From JBJXGC01 sp046154545 (GTDB lineage Bacteria > Chloroflexota > Dehalococcoidia > Tepidiformales > Tepidiformaceae), in assembly GCA_046154545.1 (NCBI GenBank), contig JBJXGC010000323.1, positions 1-51,241 on the forward strand: DNA of 51,241 nt, read 5' to 3'. The translations under genes were made by a program, and so were the position numbers. The stretch's first letter is position 1. Every line of letters starts with the position of its first letter. Below are positions 35,434-43,257 of this stretch, piece by piece. The notes under the pieces were generated by a model. The model was not told the DNA's origin. It worked only from the letters and a program-made list of their open reading frames with translations, and made no database searches.

Positions 35434-35444
35434 AGGACTATCCT
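35416..35444 (+). promoter_or_regulatory. Promoter of the MerR gene, leaderless type
   Basis: GTGACA (35416-35421), a 17-base spacer, TATCCT (35439-35444), then GTAGCC and the ATG at 35451. The operator palindrome fills most of the spacer. Confidence 0.6.
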
Positions 35445-35450
35445 GTAGCC

Positions 35451-36179
35451 ATGTCAACAGCCCCGGCTCCACCTTTCTCGGCCCAGGCGATGAAAATGGC
35501 GGACCTTACCCGCGCCTCCGGCGTCCCCACGGCCTCGATCAAGTTCTACCTGCGGGAGGGCCTGCTCCACCCCGGGGAGCGCACGGCACCGAACCAGGCC
35601 ACCTACGGCGAGTCCCATCTCAGCCGCCTCCGTCTCATCCGCGCCCTGCGCGAGGTCGCTGGCCTCGGCGTCGAAACGATCCGCCGGCTCCTCCGGACGA
35701 TTGATGACCCGCACGAGGATGTCCTCGCGGTGCTGGGCCAGGTGACGGATGCGCTGCTCGAACCGGATGGCCCGCCGGCCAGCCGGACGCCCGAGCAGCT
35801 CGCCGCCGAGGCCGGGGTCGAACGCGTCTTCACCATCCTCGGGTGGGAGGTCGAGCCCACCTCCGCAACGCGCCGGCGCCTGGCCGACGCGGCGCTCGCC
35901 ATGCGTGACAACTGCCTCCCCGGCGCCCCCATCGAGATGCTGATCCCCTACGGGCAGGCCGTGGCCCCGCTCGCCCGCATGGAGGTCGAGATGAGCCTGG
36001 GGCCCGGCGCTCAACCGTCCAGCGGTGGGGGACGCGATGCCTCGTTGTTGACCGTGGTCACGGGCACGATTCTTGGCGAGCAGATTCTGACCGCCATGCG
36101 GCGCGCCGCCCATGAGCACTACGCCAAGCTGCTCGAGCGCGGGAAAGCCGGGCCGAAGCGCGCCGCCCGCCGGCGGTGA
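35451..36179 (+). CDS. MerR-family transcriptional regulator
   Basis: 242 residues. The N-terminal winged helix is KMADLTRASGVPTASIKFYL, REGLLHPGERTAPNQATYGE, SHLSRLRLIRALREVAGLGV. The C-terminal ~150 residues resemble the long regulatory domain of TipA-like or antibiotic-sensing types, but no ligand motif is recognised. The gene is divergent from an ABC-2 exporter, so it probably regulates that operon and itself. There is no ribosome site; the -10 hexamer is 6 bases before the ATG. Confidence 0.88.
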   Translation: MSTAPAPPFSAQAMKMADLTRASGVPTASIKFYLREGLLHPGERTAPNQATYGESHLSRLRLIRALREVAGLGVETIRRLLRTIDDPHEDVLAVLGQVTDALLEPDGPPASRTPEQLAAEAGVERVFTILGWEVEPTSATRRRLADAALAMRDNCLPGAPIEMLIPYGQAVAPLARMEVEMSLGPGAQPSSGGGRDASLLTVVTGTILGEQILTAMRRAAHEHYAKLLERGKAGPKRAARRR

Positions 36180-36285
36180 TGGGCCCGCCCCGGAAGGACG
36201 GGGCACCCGCGGGGCAGGGGAAGGGCAATCCCCCTCGCCCACCGTCTTCCGCGGCAGGAGGGAGACGGGGCCGGGGGTGAGTGCT

Positions 36286-36804
36286 CTAATCGACGAGAGC
36301 GCCCACCACGGCGTCAACGATCGCGTCGGCCTTCGCCCGCATCTCGTCGTCGGTCGCGTCCTGGATGGGGTGGGGGACGAAGATGCGCTTCACATCCGGG
36401 AGTCCGAGCGCCTTCGACTGCACCTCAGCCGCGTCGATGAACTCGCTCGAGGCGATGAAGACCGAAGGAATGCCCTGGATTTCGAACCATGTCGTGTCGT
36501 GCACACTGCACGTTGTGCAGGATCCTCAGTCAGCGAGCGCTTCGATGACGAAGCCGCACTCCTCGCTGATTTTGCGGCGCAGGTCGTCCGGCGCGGGCTT
36601 CGTGAAGGTGGGCTTGGTGTAGCGCTTGAAGGTCACGCCGGGGAGGCGCTCCTTCAGGCGGATCTCCAGCCGGTCGATGAGCACGTTGCCGCGCGGCTTC
36701 GCGATATCGAGCAGGCCGACGGTGCCGGTGATCGCCTCTGGCCGCTCGGTCAGCGCCCGGCGGACGGGCACCCGTTCGTCGGTGGGGTCGAGGATTGTCG
36801 CCAT
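36286..36804 (-). CDS. UGSC-family selenoprotein with in-frame TGA (Sec93)
   Basis: 172 residues if TGA at 36526-36528 is read as selenocysteine. The first half runs from MATILDPTDERVPVRRALTE (GGAGGG before the ATG at 36804) to CGFVIEALAD; after the TGA the same frame continues GSCTTCSVHDTTWFEIQGIP, then SVFIASSEFIDAAEVQSKAL and AVVGALVD before a real stop. ALAD-U-GSC is exactly the UGSC motif that names this (seleno)protein family, whose other members carry Cys or Sec there. Both halves belong to one thiol-redox-like fold, so this is not two genes. Frame, length and spacing are intact. A SECIS-like hairpin follows the TGA. Substrate unknown. Confidence 0.85.
36498..36512 (-). promoter_or_regulatory. 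Candidate bacterial SECIS element
   Basis: In the mRNA sense CGTGCA-GTG-TGCACG forms a 6-bp stem beginning 13 bases after the TGA. If the innermost A-U pair opens, the loop is AGUGU, containing the GU that SelB contacts. The loop lies about 18-22 bases from the UGA, close to the E. coli fdhF spacing. An alternative hairpin CTGCAC-AAC-GTGCAG at 36506-36520 is mutually exclusive. Confidence 0.6.
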
Positions 36805-36824
36805 AGTTCCCTCCGTTGGTGCTG

Positions 36825-36830
36825 AGTATA
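36825..36830 (-). promoter_or_regulatory. -10 element of the UGSC gene
   Basis: Minus strand TATACT, about 20 bases before the ATG, with the GGAGGG ribosome site between them. No clear -35. Confidence 0.45.
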
Positions 36831-36922
36831 GCCCAACGAGGGCCGCCTGCGGGCGGTCCTGGATCAAACGGGGCGAGCACTTGTCCGGCCACCGCAGGGC
36901 GAGACGGGACAAGGAAGCGGGC

Positions 36923-37714
36923 CTACTTCCCCTTCCACACCGGATCCCGGTGTTCGACGAAGGAGGCGACGCCTTCCTTGAAGTCCTCGCTGGCGAACAT
37001 CTTGTTCAGCGTGACGACGTTGTCCTTCACGTGCTCGATTGGGTCGCGGGTGAGGCCCTGGTAAAGGAGGCGCTTTACTTCGCCGGTGGCCAGCGGGCCG
37101 CCGCGCGACACGCTATGGGCGAGCGCCATCGCGCGGTCCATCAGCTCCGCATCGGGGACGACATCGAGCACGTAGCCGATCTCCTTCGCGGTCGCGGCGT
37201 TGATGATGTCACCGGAGTAGAGCAGCCGGGCGGCGTGTTGGAGCCCGACGATCCGGGAGAGGATCCAGGTACCGGCGCCGGTATCGGGCACGAGCCCGCG
37301 GTGGACGAAGACCCAGCCGAAACGGGCCGATTCGCCGGCGATGCGGAGGTCGCACTGGGAGGTGAACTCGGCGCCGAGGCCGACGGCAGCGCCATTCACG
37401 GCGCAGATTGTCGGCTTCTTGACGGCGGCGAACGTCCATGGCGCCGGTCGGTCCGGGTTATAGGCGCTGGCGTAGGACTCGCCCCGCGCCGTCGTCGGCG
37501 GTTGGCTCTGGAGTTGCTGGAGGTCGGTGCCCGCGCTGAAGGCCCGCCCCGTGCCCGTGAGAACGATGGAGCGGACCCGGTCGTCAGCCACCGCTTCTTT
37601 CAGCGACTGCTCAATCTGGGCGAGCATCTCGTAGGTGATGGCGTTGAGCTTCTCCGGGCGGTTAAAGGTCATGACGCCGATGTTCCCCTCGACGCGGTAC
37701 TCGAAATCAGCCAC
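36923..37714 (-). CDS. Enoyl-CoA hydratase/isomerase family protein, both catalytic Glu absent
   Basis: 263 residues, GTG start with GGAGGG 6 bases upstream. Crotonase features: MTFNRPEKLNAITYEMLAQI, TGTGRAFSAGTDLQQL, CAVNGAAVGLGAEFTSQCDL. The Glu144 site reads FGWVF and the Glu164 site AARLLYSGD, so neither catalytic glutamate is present, while Asp occurs in GLVPDTGAG. It is related to the protein at 5736-6527 and probably catalyses something other than simple hydration. It lies upstream of the UGSC selenoprotein on the same strand, 118 bases apart. Confidence 0.85.
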   Translation of the reverse strand: MADFEYRVEGNIGVMTFNRPEKLNAITYEMLAQIEQSLKEAVADDRVRSIVLTGTGRAFSAGTDLQQLQSQPPTTARGESYASAYNPDRPAPWTFAAVKKPTICAVNGAAVGLGAEFTSQCDLRIAGESARFGWVFVHRGLVPDTGAGTWILSRIVGLQHAARLLYSGDIINAATAKEIGYVLDVVPDAELMDRAMALAHSVSRGGPLATGEVKRLLYQGLTRDPIEHVKDNVVTLNKMFASEDFKEGVASFVEHRDPVWKGK

Positions 37715-37948
37715 AGGTATCCCTCCGAAACAGTAGGCGCAGCGTGATCGCCGGGACGGGTGCCGTCAAGTCACAAGAGTCCGGTCGGGCGGCCTGCCGG
37801 CCGCGCTCGGCAGGGGGCCGTCGTCATCGACGCGCGTCTGATCGTGAAGATTCCGTGGGTCATGGAGGGTTGGCTTCACGGCATAACGTTGGTACGTTGA
37901 CGATCCGGCCCATGGTCACCCCGCCAATCCGGGGCCGGTAGCAGGACC

Positions 37949-38671
37949 ATGAAGCTACGTGTAACCCTGCCGCTTGCGGCGCTCGGCCTCGCCTCGCTGG
38001 CCTTCACGGCGAGCATTACGTGGCCCGGCCCCCGGCCCGCCTCGGCCCTGACGAACTGCGACACCAGCACCGCGGACCTCGACGCGGCTGAGCAGCAGAT
38101 GCTGCAACTCCTGAACAACGCCCGGGCCGCGGCGGGCCTGGCGCTGTTCAAGCCCTCACCGAACTTGAACCGGGCGGCGGCCTGGAAGTCCGAGGATCAG
38201 GTTGGGAAGCCGCTCAGCCACACCGACTCCTTCGGGCGCCAGCTGAGCCGCCTGAACGAGTGCGGCTATCCGGGCGGCGCGACCGGCGAGAACATCGCCG
38301 CGATGGGCGGCTCGCCGGAAACCGTCTTCGCCGCCTGGATGGCATCTCCCGGCCACCGCGGGAACATGATGTCCGAAAACGGCATCTCCGCCAGCTTCAA
38401 GGTGGTCGGCATTGGCCGCGCCGGAGCCCAGTGGACGATGGACTTCGGCTCGTTCGACGACTCCGGATCGCCCGCGCCACCCCCGGCCCCAACCGCGACG
38501 CCGACGGCCGGCTTCCCAACATCAACGCCAACCCCCCGCCCTTCGGGCTCGGCGAGCCCGACGGCGACCGCCTCGCCCACCGCTACGCCGACCGCCACCA
38601 CCTCGAACCAGGGCATCCGGCGCCCCCGCGCCATCATCGCCATGCTCGCTGTCGCATCCGCGGACGAGTAG
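37949..38671 (+). CDS. Secreted CAP/SCP-domain protein
   Basis: 240 residues. A signal peptide (MKLRVTLPLAALGLASLAFT, then ASA) is followed by a CAP domain: EQQMLQLLNNARAAAGLALF, NLNRAAAWKSEDQV, GENIAAMGGSPETVFAAWMA, SPGHRGNMMSENGISASF and IGRAGAQWTMDFGSF. The C-terminal ~65 residues are Thr/Pro/Ser-rich low complexity, a wall or surface linker, without a clear sorting motif. CAP proteins bind lipids or act extracellularly; role unknown. AGGA stands very close to the ATG. Confidence 0.9.
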   Translation: MKLRVTLPLAALGLASLAFTASITWPGPRPASALTNCDTSTADLDAAEQQMLQLLNNARAAAGLALFKPSPNLNRAAAWKSEDQVGKPLSHTDSFGRQLSRLNECGYPGGATGENIAAMGGSPETVFAAWMASPGHRGNMMSENGISASFKVVGIGRAGAQWTMDFGSFDDSGSPAPPPAPTATPTAGFPTSTPTPRPSGSASPTATASPTATPTATTSNQGIRRPRAIIAMLAVASADE

Positions 38672-38767
38672 CGCAGGAGGCGCGGCCCGCCGCGGCTGCG
38701 GGGCCTGCGAGGATCCGGAACACGCCGCTACGGGGGGGTTCGAATCGGGAGTCCGGGTGTTCCTGGG

Positions 38768-39031
38768 TCAGGCAGCGAACAGGCGCTCCACGGCCGGGCG
38801 ATCGGTCGCAATGACCGCGAGCAATCGCTCAACGCGACGACACTGGTCCGCTGATAGCTGTCCATCCTCGCGGGCCTGCTCGATTTCGTTGAGCGCGTCT
38901 TCGCGGATGGCCCATTCGCGCCAGAGATCCTGCCGGTCAAACTCCGACATCTCCGCCCACTGGGCGGCCCAGGCGGGGACAGCGGCCCACTCGCTCTCCA
39001 GGTAGGCGAGGGTAGATTCCAGCCGCGCCAC
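38768..39031 (-). CDS. Small hypothetical protein
   Basis: 87 residues, GTG start with AAGGA 5 bases upstream and one base after the stop of the ATC-hydrolase-like gene. It is Trp- and Glu-rich and mostly helical (LESTLAYLESEWAAVPAWAA, FDRQDLWREWAIREDALNEI, ADQCRRVERLLAVIATDRPA). Not recognised. Its place in a tight cluster suggests a helper of the neighbouring hydrolase. Confidence 0.7.
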   Translation of the reverse strand: MARLESTLAYLESEWAAVPAWAAQWAEMSEFDRQDLWREWAIREDALNEIEQAREDGQLSADQCRRVERLLAVIATDRPAVERLFAA

Positions 39032-39032
39032 C

Positions 39033-39506
39033 TCAGTCCTTCACCGCATAGCGGAAATCACAATGGGCCGCGCCCTGCATCCGCGTCTGCGTGCGGCCGA
39101 AGTCGAGCCCCGGGGCCACGCCTTCGAACGAGGCGAAATCGCGGTTGCAGGAGAGGAGGAAGCCGAGGTCGCCCGCGCCCATCTCCTCGTACATCTCGAC
39201 GAATTTGCAGCGCGTGACGTTGAAGCCGAAGCGGCGATCGTCGTCTTCCACGACATCGACGATCAGCGAACCCTCGGCGATGGGGCCGCGCTTCATCCGG
39301 TCCTTGAGGTCGGCGATGGTCTCGATGTTCGTGCGGCGGCGGACCTCCTCCCCCTGGGCGCGGGCGATATCGCGGATGGTCTGACCGACGACGCGGTTGA
39401 CCGCCTCGGCGCCGAACTCGGCCTGCATGGCCCGAATGACGGGGACGAGCACACCCGCTTCGATGCGGCGGCGTTCAAGCAGCGAAAGGTCATCGACGGT
39501 TGCCAT
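39033..39506 (-). CDS. L-2-amino-thiazoline-4-carboxylic acid hydrolase-like protein
   Basis: 157 residues from the ATG at 39506, with GGGGAG 5 bases upstream. The C-terminal half carries the ATC-hydrolase family blocks FNVTRCKFVEMYEEMGAGDL, GFLLSCNRDFASFEGVAPGL and QTRMQGAAHCDFRY, with the conserved Cys and His residues. The family includes the ATC hydrolase of the cysteine-forming pathway of Pseudomonas, but most members are of unknown substrate. It overlaps the TfoX-N gene by 17 bases and is followed closely by a small gene. Confidence 0.8.
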   Translation of the reverse strand: MATVDDLSLLERRRIEAGVLVPVIRAMQAEFGAEAVNRVVGQTIRDIARAQGEEVRRRTNIETIADLKDRMKRGPIAEGSLIVDVVEDDDRRFGFNVTRCKFVEMYEEMGAGDLGFLLSCNRDFASFEGVAPGLDFGRTQTRMQGAAHCDFRYAVKD

Positions 39507-39828
39507 GATGTCTCCCCGCCGCAAGTGTGCGGCCTTCTTCCAACAGTGCGTCCCAGAGTTCGGGGCGGTAGTCCGGGATGAGGACCCACTCCTTGAACAC
39601 CTTGCCCGCCGGGGCGAACGGCAGGCCCTCGCCCCGTGTGATCAGGTCCGCGGCCCGTTCGCGCGTCAGTTTGACGACGAGGCCGGGGCCTTTGTGGTGG
39701 GCCATGGCGACGAGCTCGCCGCCCGCCCGGACGCAGGCGCCGCCCATGATCGTGCCCTGCTCCAGTGTGCCATTGGCCAGGAGGGGGGCGACATGGTCCC
39801 AGAACTGCTGGGCGGCGGCGGCGTCCAC
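39490..39828 (-). CDS. TfoX N-terminal domain protein
   Basis: 112 residues from a GTG. The TfoX/Sxy N-terminal fold is seen in AQQFWDHVAPLLANGTLEQG, IMGGACVRAGGELVAMAHHK and FKEWVLIPDYRPELWDALLE. It lacks the C-terminal domain of competence regulators, as most of these short proteins do; function unknown. It lies 9 bases after queG; a TAGGAT hexamer that includes the queG stop codon is exactly 6 bases before the GTG, so it may have its own leaderless promoter. Confidence 0.8.
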   Translation of the reverse strand: MDAAAAQQFWDHVAPLLANGTLEQGTIMGGACVRAGGELVAMAHHKGPGLVVKLTRERAADLITRGEGLPFAPAGKVFKEWVLIPDYRPELWDALLEEGRTLAAGRHHGNRR

Positions 39829-39834
39829 GGGGCT

Positions 39835-39840
39835 ATCCTA
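39835..39840 (-). promoter_or_regulatory. -10 element before the TfoX-N gene, leaderless type
   Basis: Minus strand TAGGAT (its TAG is the queG stop), then AGCCCC, then GTG. Fits TANNNT-N6-start. Confidence 0.4.
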
Positions 39841-41001
39841 CCCCAGCTCGGCCCGCGCCAGCGCGATCTCGACCCGGACGCTCTCGGCTGGCTCCTGTCC
39901 GGAGGCGGACTCGAGCGCCCGGCGGGCGGGCTCTCCGGCGCCGCGTCGTGCCCCGATCTGTCCGATCGCCCAGGCGGCGTGCCCGCGCACGACAGGCGAG
40001 GGGTCAGCCGCGAGCGCCCGGCCGAGGGCGGGGAGGTCCCGCTCGTCCCCGGTGTTTCCGAGGGCTACGCAGACGTTGCGGACGAAGCCGTCCCGCTTCG
40101 CCCGCATGATCGCCCGTCCGCGGAAGCGTTCGCGGAACTCGTCCTCCGTGATGGAGAGCAACGGCGCCAGTTCGGGATGTGAGTCGTCGATCGCGCGGGC
40201 GGCGAAGTCGGGGTGGCCCGTCGCGTTGCCCTGCGCCCCCACCGGGCAGGATTCGAGGCAGTCGTCGCAGCCGAAAATCCAGCTCCCGAACTTCGCCCGC
40301 AGCTCGAGTGGGATGGGGCCGCGGTTCTCAATCGTGTGGTAGCTGATGCAGAGCCGGGCGTCGACGACTTTGCCTTCGGCCGAAATTGCTCCCGTCGGGC
40401 AGGCGACGACACAGCGCGTGCACGACCCACAGCTCTTCTTCAGGGGCGCATCCGTCGCCAGCGGCAGGTCGGTCGCGATGGCGCCGAGCAAGACCCAGGG
40501 CCCGAACCCGGGGACCAGCAGCATGGTCGATTTCCCCAGCCAGCCCATCCCCGAGAGGGCCGCCAGGGGGCGCTCCAGGAGCGGGCCGTAATCGACGGTC
40601 GGGCGGGCGGCGGCGCCCAGCTCGTCCCGCATCGCCTTCGCCAGCCGCCGCAGTTTCTTCTCGAAGACGCGGTGGTAGTCCCGTCCCTGGGCGTAGGCGG
40701 CGATTCTCCCCCGTGCCCTGGCGCTGCCGCCTTCGCCTGGCGCCGGTGGGGCCGCCGGGCGATAGCCCAGGGCGACCATCACGACGGTGCGAGCGCCGGC
40801 CAGGAAGCGTCCGGGGTCGGTCGCGCGGACGAGCCACTCCTCCGTCATCCAGCCCATGCCGGCGAGGTCGCCCTGGGCGTGCCGTTCGAGGGCGGCGTGG
40901 CGGGCCGCGAGCATCGGCGCGGCGGGGGCGAACCGGACGATGGGAAAGCCCTCATCGCGGGCGAGCGCGATGATGCGTTGACGGGCGGCATCGGCGTCCA
41001 T
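39838..41001 (-). CDS. queG: Epoxyqueuosine reductase
   Basis: 387 residues. QueG reduces epoxyqueuosine to queuosine in tRNA, using a cobalamin and two 4Fe-4S clusters. The cluster motifs are KKSCGSCTRCVVACPTGAIS and WIFGCDDCLESCPVGAQ, with the family block CISYHTIENRGPIPLELRAK between. The N-terminal cobalamin-binding half and the C-terminal HEAT-like repeats (VRGHAAWAIGQIG) are present. The start used is ATG 41001; TTG at 41019 is possible. No ribosome site is clear. It is divergent from the Uma2 gene. Confidence 0.92.
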   Translation of the reverse strand: MDADAARQRIIALARDEGFPIVRFAPAAPMLAARHAALERHAQGDLAGMGWMTEEWLVRATDPGRFLAGARTVVMVALGYRPAAPPAPGEGGSARARGRIAAYAQGRDYHRVFEKKLRRLAKAMRDELGAAARPTVDYGPLLERPLAALSGMGWLGKSTMLLVPGFGPWVLLGAIATDLPLATDAPLKKSCGSCTRCVVACPTGAISAEGKVVDARLCISYHTIENRGPIPLELRAKFGSWIFGCDDCLESCPVGAQGNATGHPDFAARAIDDSHPELAPLLSITEDEFRERFRGRAIMRAKRDGFVRNVCVALGNTGDERDLPALGRALAADPSPVVRGHAAWAIGQIGARRGAGEPARRALESASGQEPAESVRVEIALARAELG

Positions 41002-41052
41002 CGCTGTAGCCGACAGCAAGTCAGCCCGGGGCGCAAGGGCGGGCGGGCGCGG

Positions 41053-41058
41053 TATACT
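41053..41058 (+). promoter_or_regulatory. -10 element of the Uma2 gene, near-leaderless
   Basis: TATACT, then 9 bases, then ATG at 41068. Leaves two or three untranslated bases. Confidence 0.45.
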
Positions 41059-41067
41059 GCCCGGACG

Positions 41068-41652
41068 ATGACCACAGCACCTACCAGCCCGCCGCGCTCG
41101 TTCACCCCGGAGGATTTGGACGACATGCCGGACGCTGTGCGCTTCGAATTGGCCGATGGCGAACTCGTGGAGCGAAACTTGAGTGCTTATACGGCGGCAG
41201 TGGCTTTCGAATTGAACGGGCTCATGCGCCCTTCCATTCGCGCGGCCGGTGGCTTCGGCGGCGGTGCCGATTTCGGGCTTCAGATCTTCGTCCTCCAGCC
41301 CGGCCGGGTGGTCAAGCCGGACGGTTGTTACCTGTCCGCCGCAAGGCTCCCCAGTGGGCTCCCCGCCAACGGTTGGTGCCGCGTTGCGCCCGACCTCGCC
41401 TTCGAAGTGGTCCTCCCCAACGACCGGGCCGAGGACGTCGAAGCGAAAGTCCGCGATTACCTCGCCGCCGGCGTCTTACTCGTCTGGGTCGTCTACCCGG
41501 CTACCCGCTCGGTGACCGTCCATCACCCCGATGGCACGGCCATCTCCCTCGCCGGCGACGCGCGGCTCACGGGCGAAGATATCTTGCCGGGCTTCGCCAC
41601 CAAGGTGAGCGAACTCTTTCCGCCGGTCCATGCGACGCCCGCCACTGAGTGA
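41068..41652 (+). CDS. Uma2 family (DUF820) restriction-endonuclease-like protein
   Basis: 194 residues. The PD-(D/E)xK fold of Uma2 proteins is seen in RFELADGELVERN (entry), VVKPDGCYLSAARL with the catalytic Asp, DLAFEVVLPNDRAEDVEAKV with Glu and Lys, and LLVWVVYPATRSVTVHHPDG. Uma2 proteins are abundant in Cyanobacteria and Chloroflexota; function unsettled, possibly transposon-derived nucleases. Catalytic residues look intact. Confidence 0.88.
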   Translation: MTTAPTSPPRSFTPEDLDDMPDAVRFELADGELVERNLSAYTAAVAFELNGLMRPSIRAAGGFGGGADFGLQIFVLQPGRVVKPDGCYLSAARLPSGLPANGWCRVAPDLAFEVVLPNDRAEDVEAKVRDYLAAGVLLVWVVYPATRSVTVHHPDGTAISLAGDARLTGEDILPGFATKVSELFPPVHATPATE

Positions 41653-41673
41653 GCATGGCGTGCCCAGCCCGCC

Positions 41674-42369
41674 CTAGAACTGCAGTTCGATCCGCCGGAA
41701 GCGCTCAAGGTAGCGTCCTGATTCGTCCTTCCAGCGCTCCCGCACGAAGTTCACGAAGTCCTCGCGGCTGCCGAACTGGGTGACGTGCGCCGTGAGGGCG
41801 TGGATCTTCTGGTCGACCTCGCCGGTGATATCGACGTCGTGGTTCGGCTGGTTCGTGCTCCAGAGGAGCACTTCGCGGACTTTGTGCGTCTCCAGGCCCT
41901 CGGCCAGGTGTTCAGGGAAGTTGAGGTGGTCGCGCGCCGTGGGATAGACCGCGTCCAGCGCGGCCGTGCCCGTCGCCCGGTGGTCGGGGTGGTTGATGAA
42001 GCTGTCGCGCATGATGATGTCGGTCGGGTCGTGAGTGAGGACGGTACCCGGGCGGAGCAGCCGGATGTGGCGCACCACCTGTTCCAGGAAGGTCCGGTCG
42101 TAGGTCAGTTCGCCGTCTTCGTTGTCGAGGAAGTAGACGTCGCGGGCGCCCATCCTGCGGCAGGCTTCGCGTTGCTCCTCGCGGCGGAGGGCGATCAGGC
42201 GCTCCCGGGTCATCTCGCGGTCGGCGGTGCCTTTGGCGCCGTTCGTGCAGACGAGGAAGTCAACGGCCCAGCCTTCGGCTGAGCGCTGGGCGGTCCACCC
42301 GGCGCAGCCGAAGTCGCCGTCGTCGGGGTGGGCGGCGATCACGAGGGCGGTACGGTCTGGCTCAGTCAT
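41674..42369 (-). CDS. PIG-L/LmbE family deacetylase
   Basis: 231 residues, AGGAGG before the ATG. The zinc motif AHPDDGDFGCAG and the second metal site FINHPDHRATG define the PIG-L family, which removes N-acetyl groups from sugars such as the GlcNAc-inositol or GlcNAc-malate precursors of mycothiol and bacillithiol. Other family blocks are DFLVCTNGAKGTADREM and YFLDNEDGELTYD. The actual substrate cannot be told from sequence. Divergent from lexA. Confidence 0.9.
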   Translation of the reverse strand: MTEPDRTALVIAAHPDDGDFGCAGWTAQRSAEGWAVDFLVCTNGAKGTADREMTRERLIALRREEQREACRRMGARDVYFLDNEDGELTYDRTFLEQVVRHIRLLRPGTVLTHDPTDIIMRDSFINHPDHRATGTAALDAVYPTARDHLNFPEHLAEGLETHKVREVLLWSTNQPNHDVDITGEVDQKIHALTAHVTQFGSREDFVNFVRERWKDESGRYLERFRRIELQF

Positions 42370-42479
42370 GGGTGCCTCCTGGGAGCTTCTGGAGGACTCA
42401 TCGTGACCCGGGCCGCCCGCCCGGACAACCGGGTGCCGGCGGGCGAGTGCGGCGCTCAGCACGCCTGTTCCGCTCGCAT

Positions 42480-42492
42480 GTTCGTTCCGAAC
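42480..42492. promoter_or_regulatory. Upstream inverted repeat in the lexA control region
   Basis: GTTCG-TTC-CGAAC, a perfect 5-bp inverted repeat with a 3-base centre, just upstream of the lexA -35. It uses the half-sites of the SOS box in reversed orientation and could be a weaker LexA contact. Confidence 0.4.
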
Positions 42493-42497
42493 AGCGT

Positions 42498-42527
42498 TTG
42501 ACGATAACCTGTCTAAACAGTTAATCT
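42498..42527 (+). promoter_or_regulatory. lexA promoter
   Basis: TTGACG (42498-42503), 18-base spacer, TAATCT (42522-42527). An imperfect 12-bp palindrome CTGTCTAAACAG (42509-42520) lies in the spacer. Predicted start of transcription is within the SOS box. Confidence 0.6.
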
Positions 42528-42532
42528 TTGGC

Positions 42533-42546
42533 CGAACATCCGTTCG
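42533..42546. promoter_or_regulatory. SOS box (LexA operator) of lexA
   Basis: CGAAC-ATCC-GTTCG matches the Gram-positive-type consensus GAACNNNNGTTC exactly and abuts the ATG at 42547. It covers the predicted transcription start, fitting autorepression of lexA. Confidence 0.75.
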
Positions 42547-43200
42547 ATGGGACAGGGCCGCATGAAAGAGCTTTCTGGAAAACAGTCCGACATCCTCGAG
42601 TTTCTGCGCAAGTTCGCCGATGAAAAGGACTATCCGCCGAGCATCCGCGATATCCAGGAAGGCTGCTCCATCAGCAGCACCTCAGTGGTGGACTACAACC
42701 TCCGCAAGCTCGAAGAGAAGGGCCTCATCCGGCGCGACCGTGAGGTTGCCCGGGGGATTGAACTGCTCGGCGTCAACGGGCGGCGCGCCCGGATCGTCGA
42801 AGTGCCTATCCTCGGCTCGATCGCGGCCGGCCAACCGATCCCGGTGCCCAGTTCGGAGCGGTTCGGGAATGATGTCGAAGAGACGGTGGCGGTCACGGAG
42901 TCGATGATTCGTGGGCGGACGAATGTCTTCGCCCTCCGGGTCAAGGGCACGTCGATGATTGACGACCTGATCGACGATGGCGACATCATCTTCCTCGAGC
43001 CGGCGCGCGCCGCTGCCAACGGTGAGCGGGTCGCCGTCTGGTTGAAGGACCGTGGCGAGGTGACGTTCAAGCGGTTTTACCATGAGGGTGACCGCGTGCG
43101 GCTTCAGCCCGCGAACAGTACGATGGCGCCGATCTACACCTCCCCGGAGAACGTGGAGATCCAGGGACGCTTCATCTCATCGATCCGCCCGAGCGACTAG
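42547..43200 (+). CDS. lexA: LexA repressor
   Basis: 217 residues, or 212 if the second ATG at 42562 (MKELSGKQSDIL) is used. The N-terminal winged helix is LEFLRKFADEKDYPPSIRDI and SSTSVVDYNLRKLEEKGLIR. The autocleavage site is Ala94-Gly95 in GSIAAGQPI, and the Ser/Lys dyad is Ser136 (VKGTSMIDDLIDDGD) and Lys175 (EVTFKRFYHE). RecA-stimulated self-cleavage would release the SOS regulon. The SOS box directly before the start shows self-regulation. Confidence 0.95.
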   Translation: MGQGRMKELSGKQSDILEFLRKFADEKDYPPSIRDIQEGCSISSTSVVDYNLRKLEEKGLIRRDREVARGIELLGVNGRRARIVEVPILGSIAAGQPIPVPSSERFGNDVEETVAVTESMIRGRTNVFALRVKGTSMIDDLIDDGDIIFLEPARAAANGERVAVWLKDRGEVTFKRFYHEGDRVRLQPANSTMAPIYTSPENVEIQGRFISSIRPSD

Positions 43201-43257
43201 TTCGCTGGCAGGTGGGGGCTCCGGAGGGCTTCCGCCTTTTGGCAGGCAGCACCGCAC

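Noticed and set aside
36188..36205. GCCCCG/CGGGGC hairpin after the MerR gene as a terminator
   Set aside because: Short stem with no U-tract; such hairpins are common by chance at this GC content.
36506..36520. CTGCAC-AAC-GTGCAG hairpin as the SECIS element
   Set aside because: It begins too close to the TGA and its AAC loop lacks the GU expected for SelB; the overlapping hairpin at 36498-36512 fits better.
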